This document shows, piece by piece, positions 41,486 to 41,985 of a stretch of DNA of 41,985 nt. A program made the translations under genes and the position numbers. Under the pieces are notes generated by a model. That model searched no databases. It was given only the letters and a program-made list of their open reading frames with translations, and was not told where the DNA came from. This DNA comes from Propionibacteriaceae bacterium (lineage in GTDB: Bacteria > Actinomycetota > Actinomycetes > Propionibacteriales > Propionibacteriaceae), in assembly GCA_031261485.1 (NCBI GenBank), contig JAISJO010000079.1, positions 1-41,985 on the forward strand, given 5' to 3'. Position 1 is the stretch's first letter; the number at the start of each line of letters is the position of its first letter.

Positions 41486-41985
41486 CAGTATCGTCCTCCC
41501 AACTCTGTTTCTGCCTCGTCGCGGGTGATGACGCCTGAGTTGTAATCAGCCATGACCTGAACGTCCTTGTCACGCAGCTTGTACATCCACAGGACGGGCA
41601 GCGAGATCAGGGTCCCGATCGCCGGAACGACCGTGTAAATCAGCCACAACCGGTCATCGAAGCCCGCCGGTTGAGCAGCGCCTTCACCTGACACGAAACC
41701 GACGAGCCCCAAGAGGAAAGCCCCCAAAGCCCCAGAGATAGCCGCCGTGAACTTGGCGGTGAAGGTTTGCACGGCGAACGACATGCCTGCGGCCGGAATC
41801 CCCTTCTTGTACATCCCATACTCCAGGCAATCCGGCGTGAAGGCGAACAGCAGAATGGCCGGAACAGCGGCGATGACGGAGCGAATCGCCAGCAAGACCA
41901 TCAGAGCGGTGAAGTTGTGATAGCCGACGAAGTAGGCCACGAGGGCGATGATCACCGACCCCACGGACGACCAGAAATAGAGCGT
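41485..41985 (-). CDS. MFS/GPH sugar transporter (partial, C-terminal part)
   Basis: The last 166 residues of a membrane transporter, whose 5' part lies beyond the right edge. Four hydrophobic segments, the loop FTPDCLEYGMYKKGIPAAGMSFAVQTF and the cytoplasmic tail YKLRDKDVQVMADYNSG are typical of glycoside-pentoside-hexuronide:cation symporters (MelB/XynB-like); only the key parts TPDCLEYGMYKKG and YKLRD are quoted as diagnostic. It should import an oligosaccharide or glycoside for the GH3 enzyme directly downstream, with which it overlaps by one base. Confidence 0.85.
   Translation of the reverse strand, partial: TLYFWSSVGSVIIALVAYFVGYHNFTALMVLLAIRSVIAAVPAILLFAFTPDCLEYGMYKKGIPAAGMSFAVQTFTAKFTAAISGALGAFLLGLVGFVSGEGAAQPAGFDDRLWLIYTVVPAIGTLISLPVLWMYKLRDKDVQVMADYNSGVITRDEAETELGGRY

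Overview
The window looks like chromosomal DNA of a moderately high-GC actinobacterium. The main evidence is purF-purM followed by a DUF3073 gene, a FeS-type PurF with a short propeptide, a HrcA/CIRCE-controlled groEL, and many genes that appear to be translated leaderless. I cannot name a genus with confidence; an Actinomycetaceae- or Bifidobacteriaceae-like organism is a guess. There is no prophage, integrase, transposase, rRNA or CRISPR array.

Layout. 1-4408 (minus): purF, purM, DUF3073, an alpha/beta hydrolase and a Sir2 deacetylase cut by the left edge. 4505-9623: an M20 dipeptidase diverging from a copper operon, copA plus a three-domain HMA/DsbD-like/cupredoxin membrane protein. That second gene is followed by a tandem array that repeats its last codons and stop. 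9770-15607: a membrane zinc metallopeptidase, malQ with an upstream MFS gene, and a divergent MFS gene. 15742-22162: a DEAD-box helicase, a LarE-LarB fusion, a DUF559-type nuclease gene bracketed by two 62-65 bp palindromes, a MazF-like toxin with its RHH antitoxin, and a LarA-family racemase. This is a nickel-pincer locus interrupted by an accessory island. 22506-25379: lipoate-protein ligase and groEL with two CIRCE boxes. 25772-30360: a four-gene ABC importer closest to the rhamnose RhaTPQS type. 30463-36419: purL, an amino-acid ABC importer and an aldo/keto reductase. 36663-41985: an M20 peptidase, tRNA-Leu(GAG), an MBL-fold hydrolase, tRNA-Gln(UUG), a GH3 beta-glucosidase and the end of an MFS/GPH sugar transporter.

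How the genes work together. CopA and the fused cupredoxin protein form a copper efflux/handling pair. The LarE-LarB fusion would make the nickel-pincer nucleotide, with LarC encoded elsewhere, for the LarA-type enzyme. purF, purM and purL supply three purine steps from two sites. The sugar genes (RhaTPQS-like importer, malQ, GH3 and its transporter) suggest a life on plant- or host-derived carbohydrates.

Most interesting signals: (1) four ~37 bp units at the 3' end of the cupredoxin gene, each carrying in its own frame a version of the C-terminal nonapeptide plus TGA; (2) twin palindromes around the DUF559 nuclease gene; (3) the larE-larB fusion, whose linker contains an in-frame copy of a palindromic repeat found three more times in the window; (4) twelve genes with a -10-like hexamer exactly 6-7 nt before the start codon.
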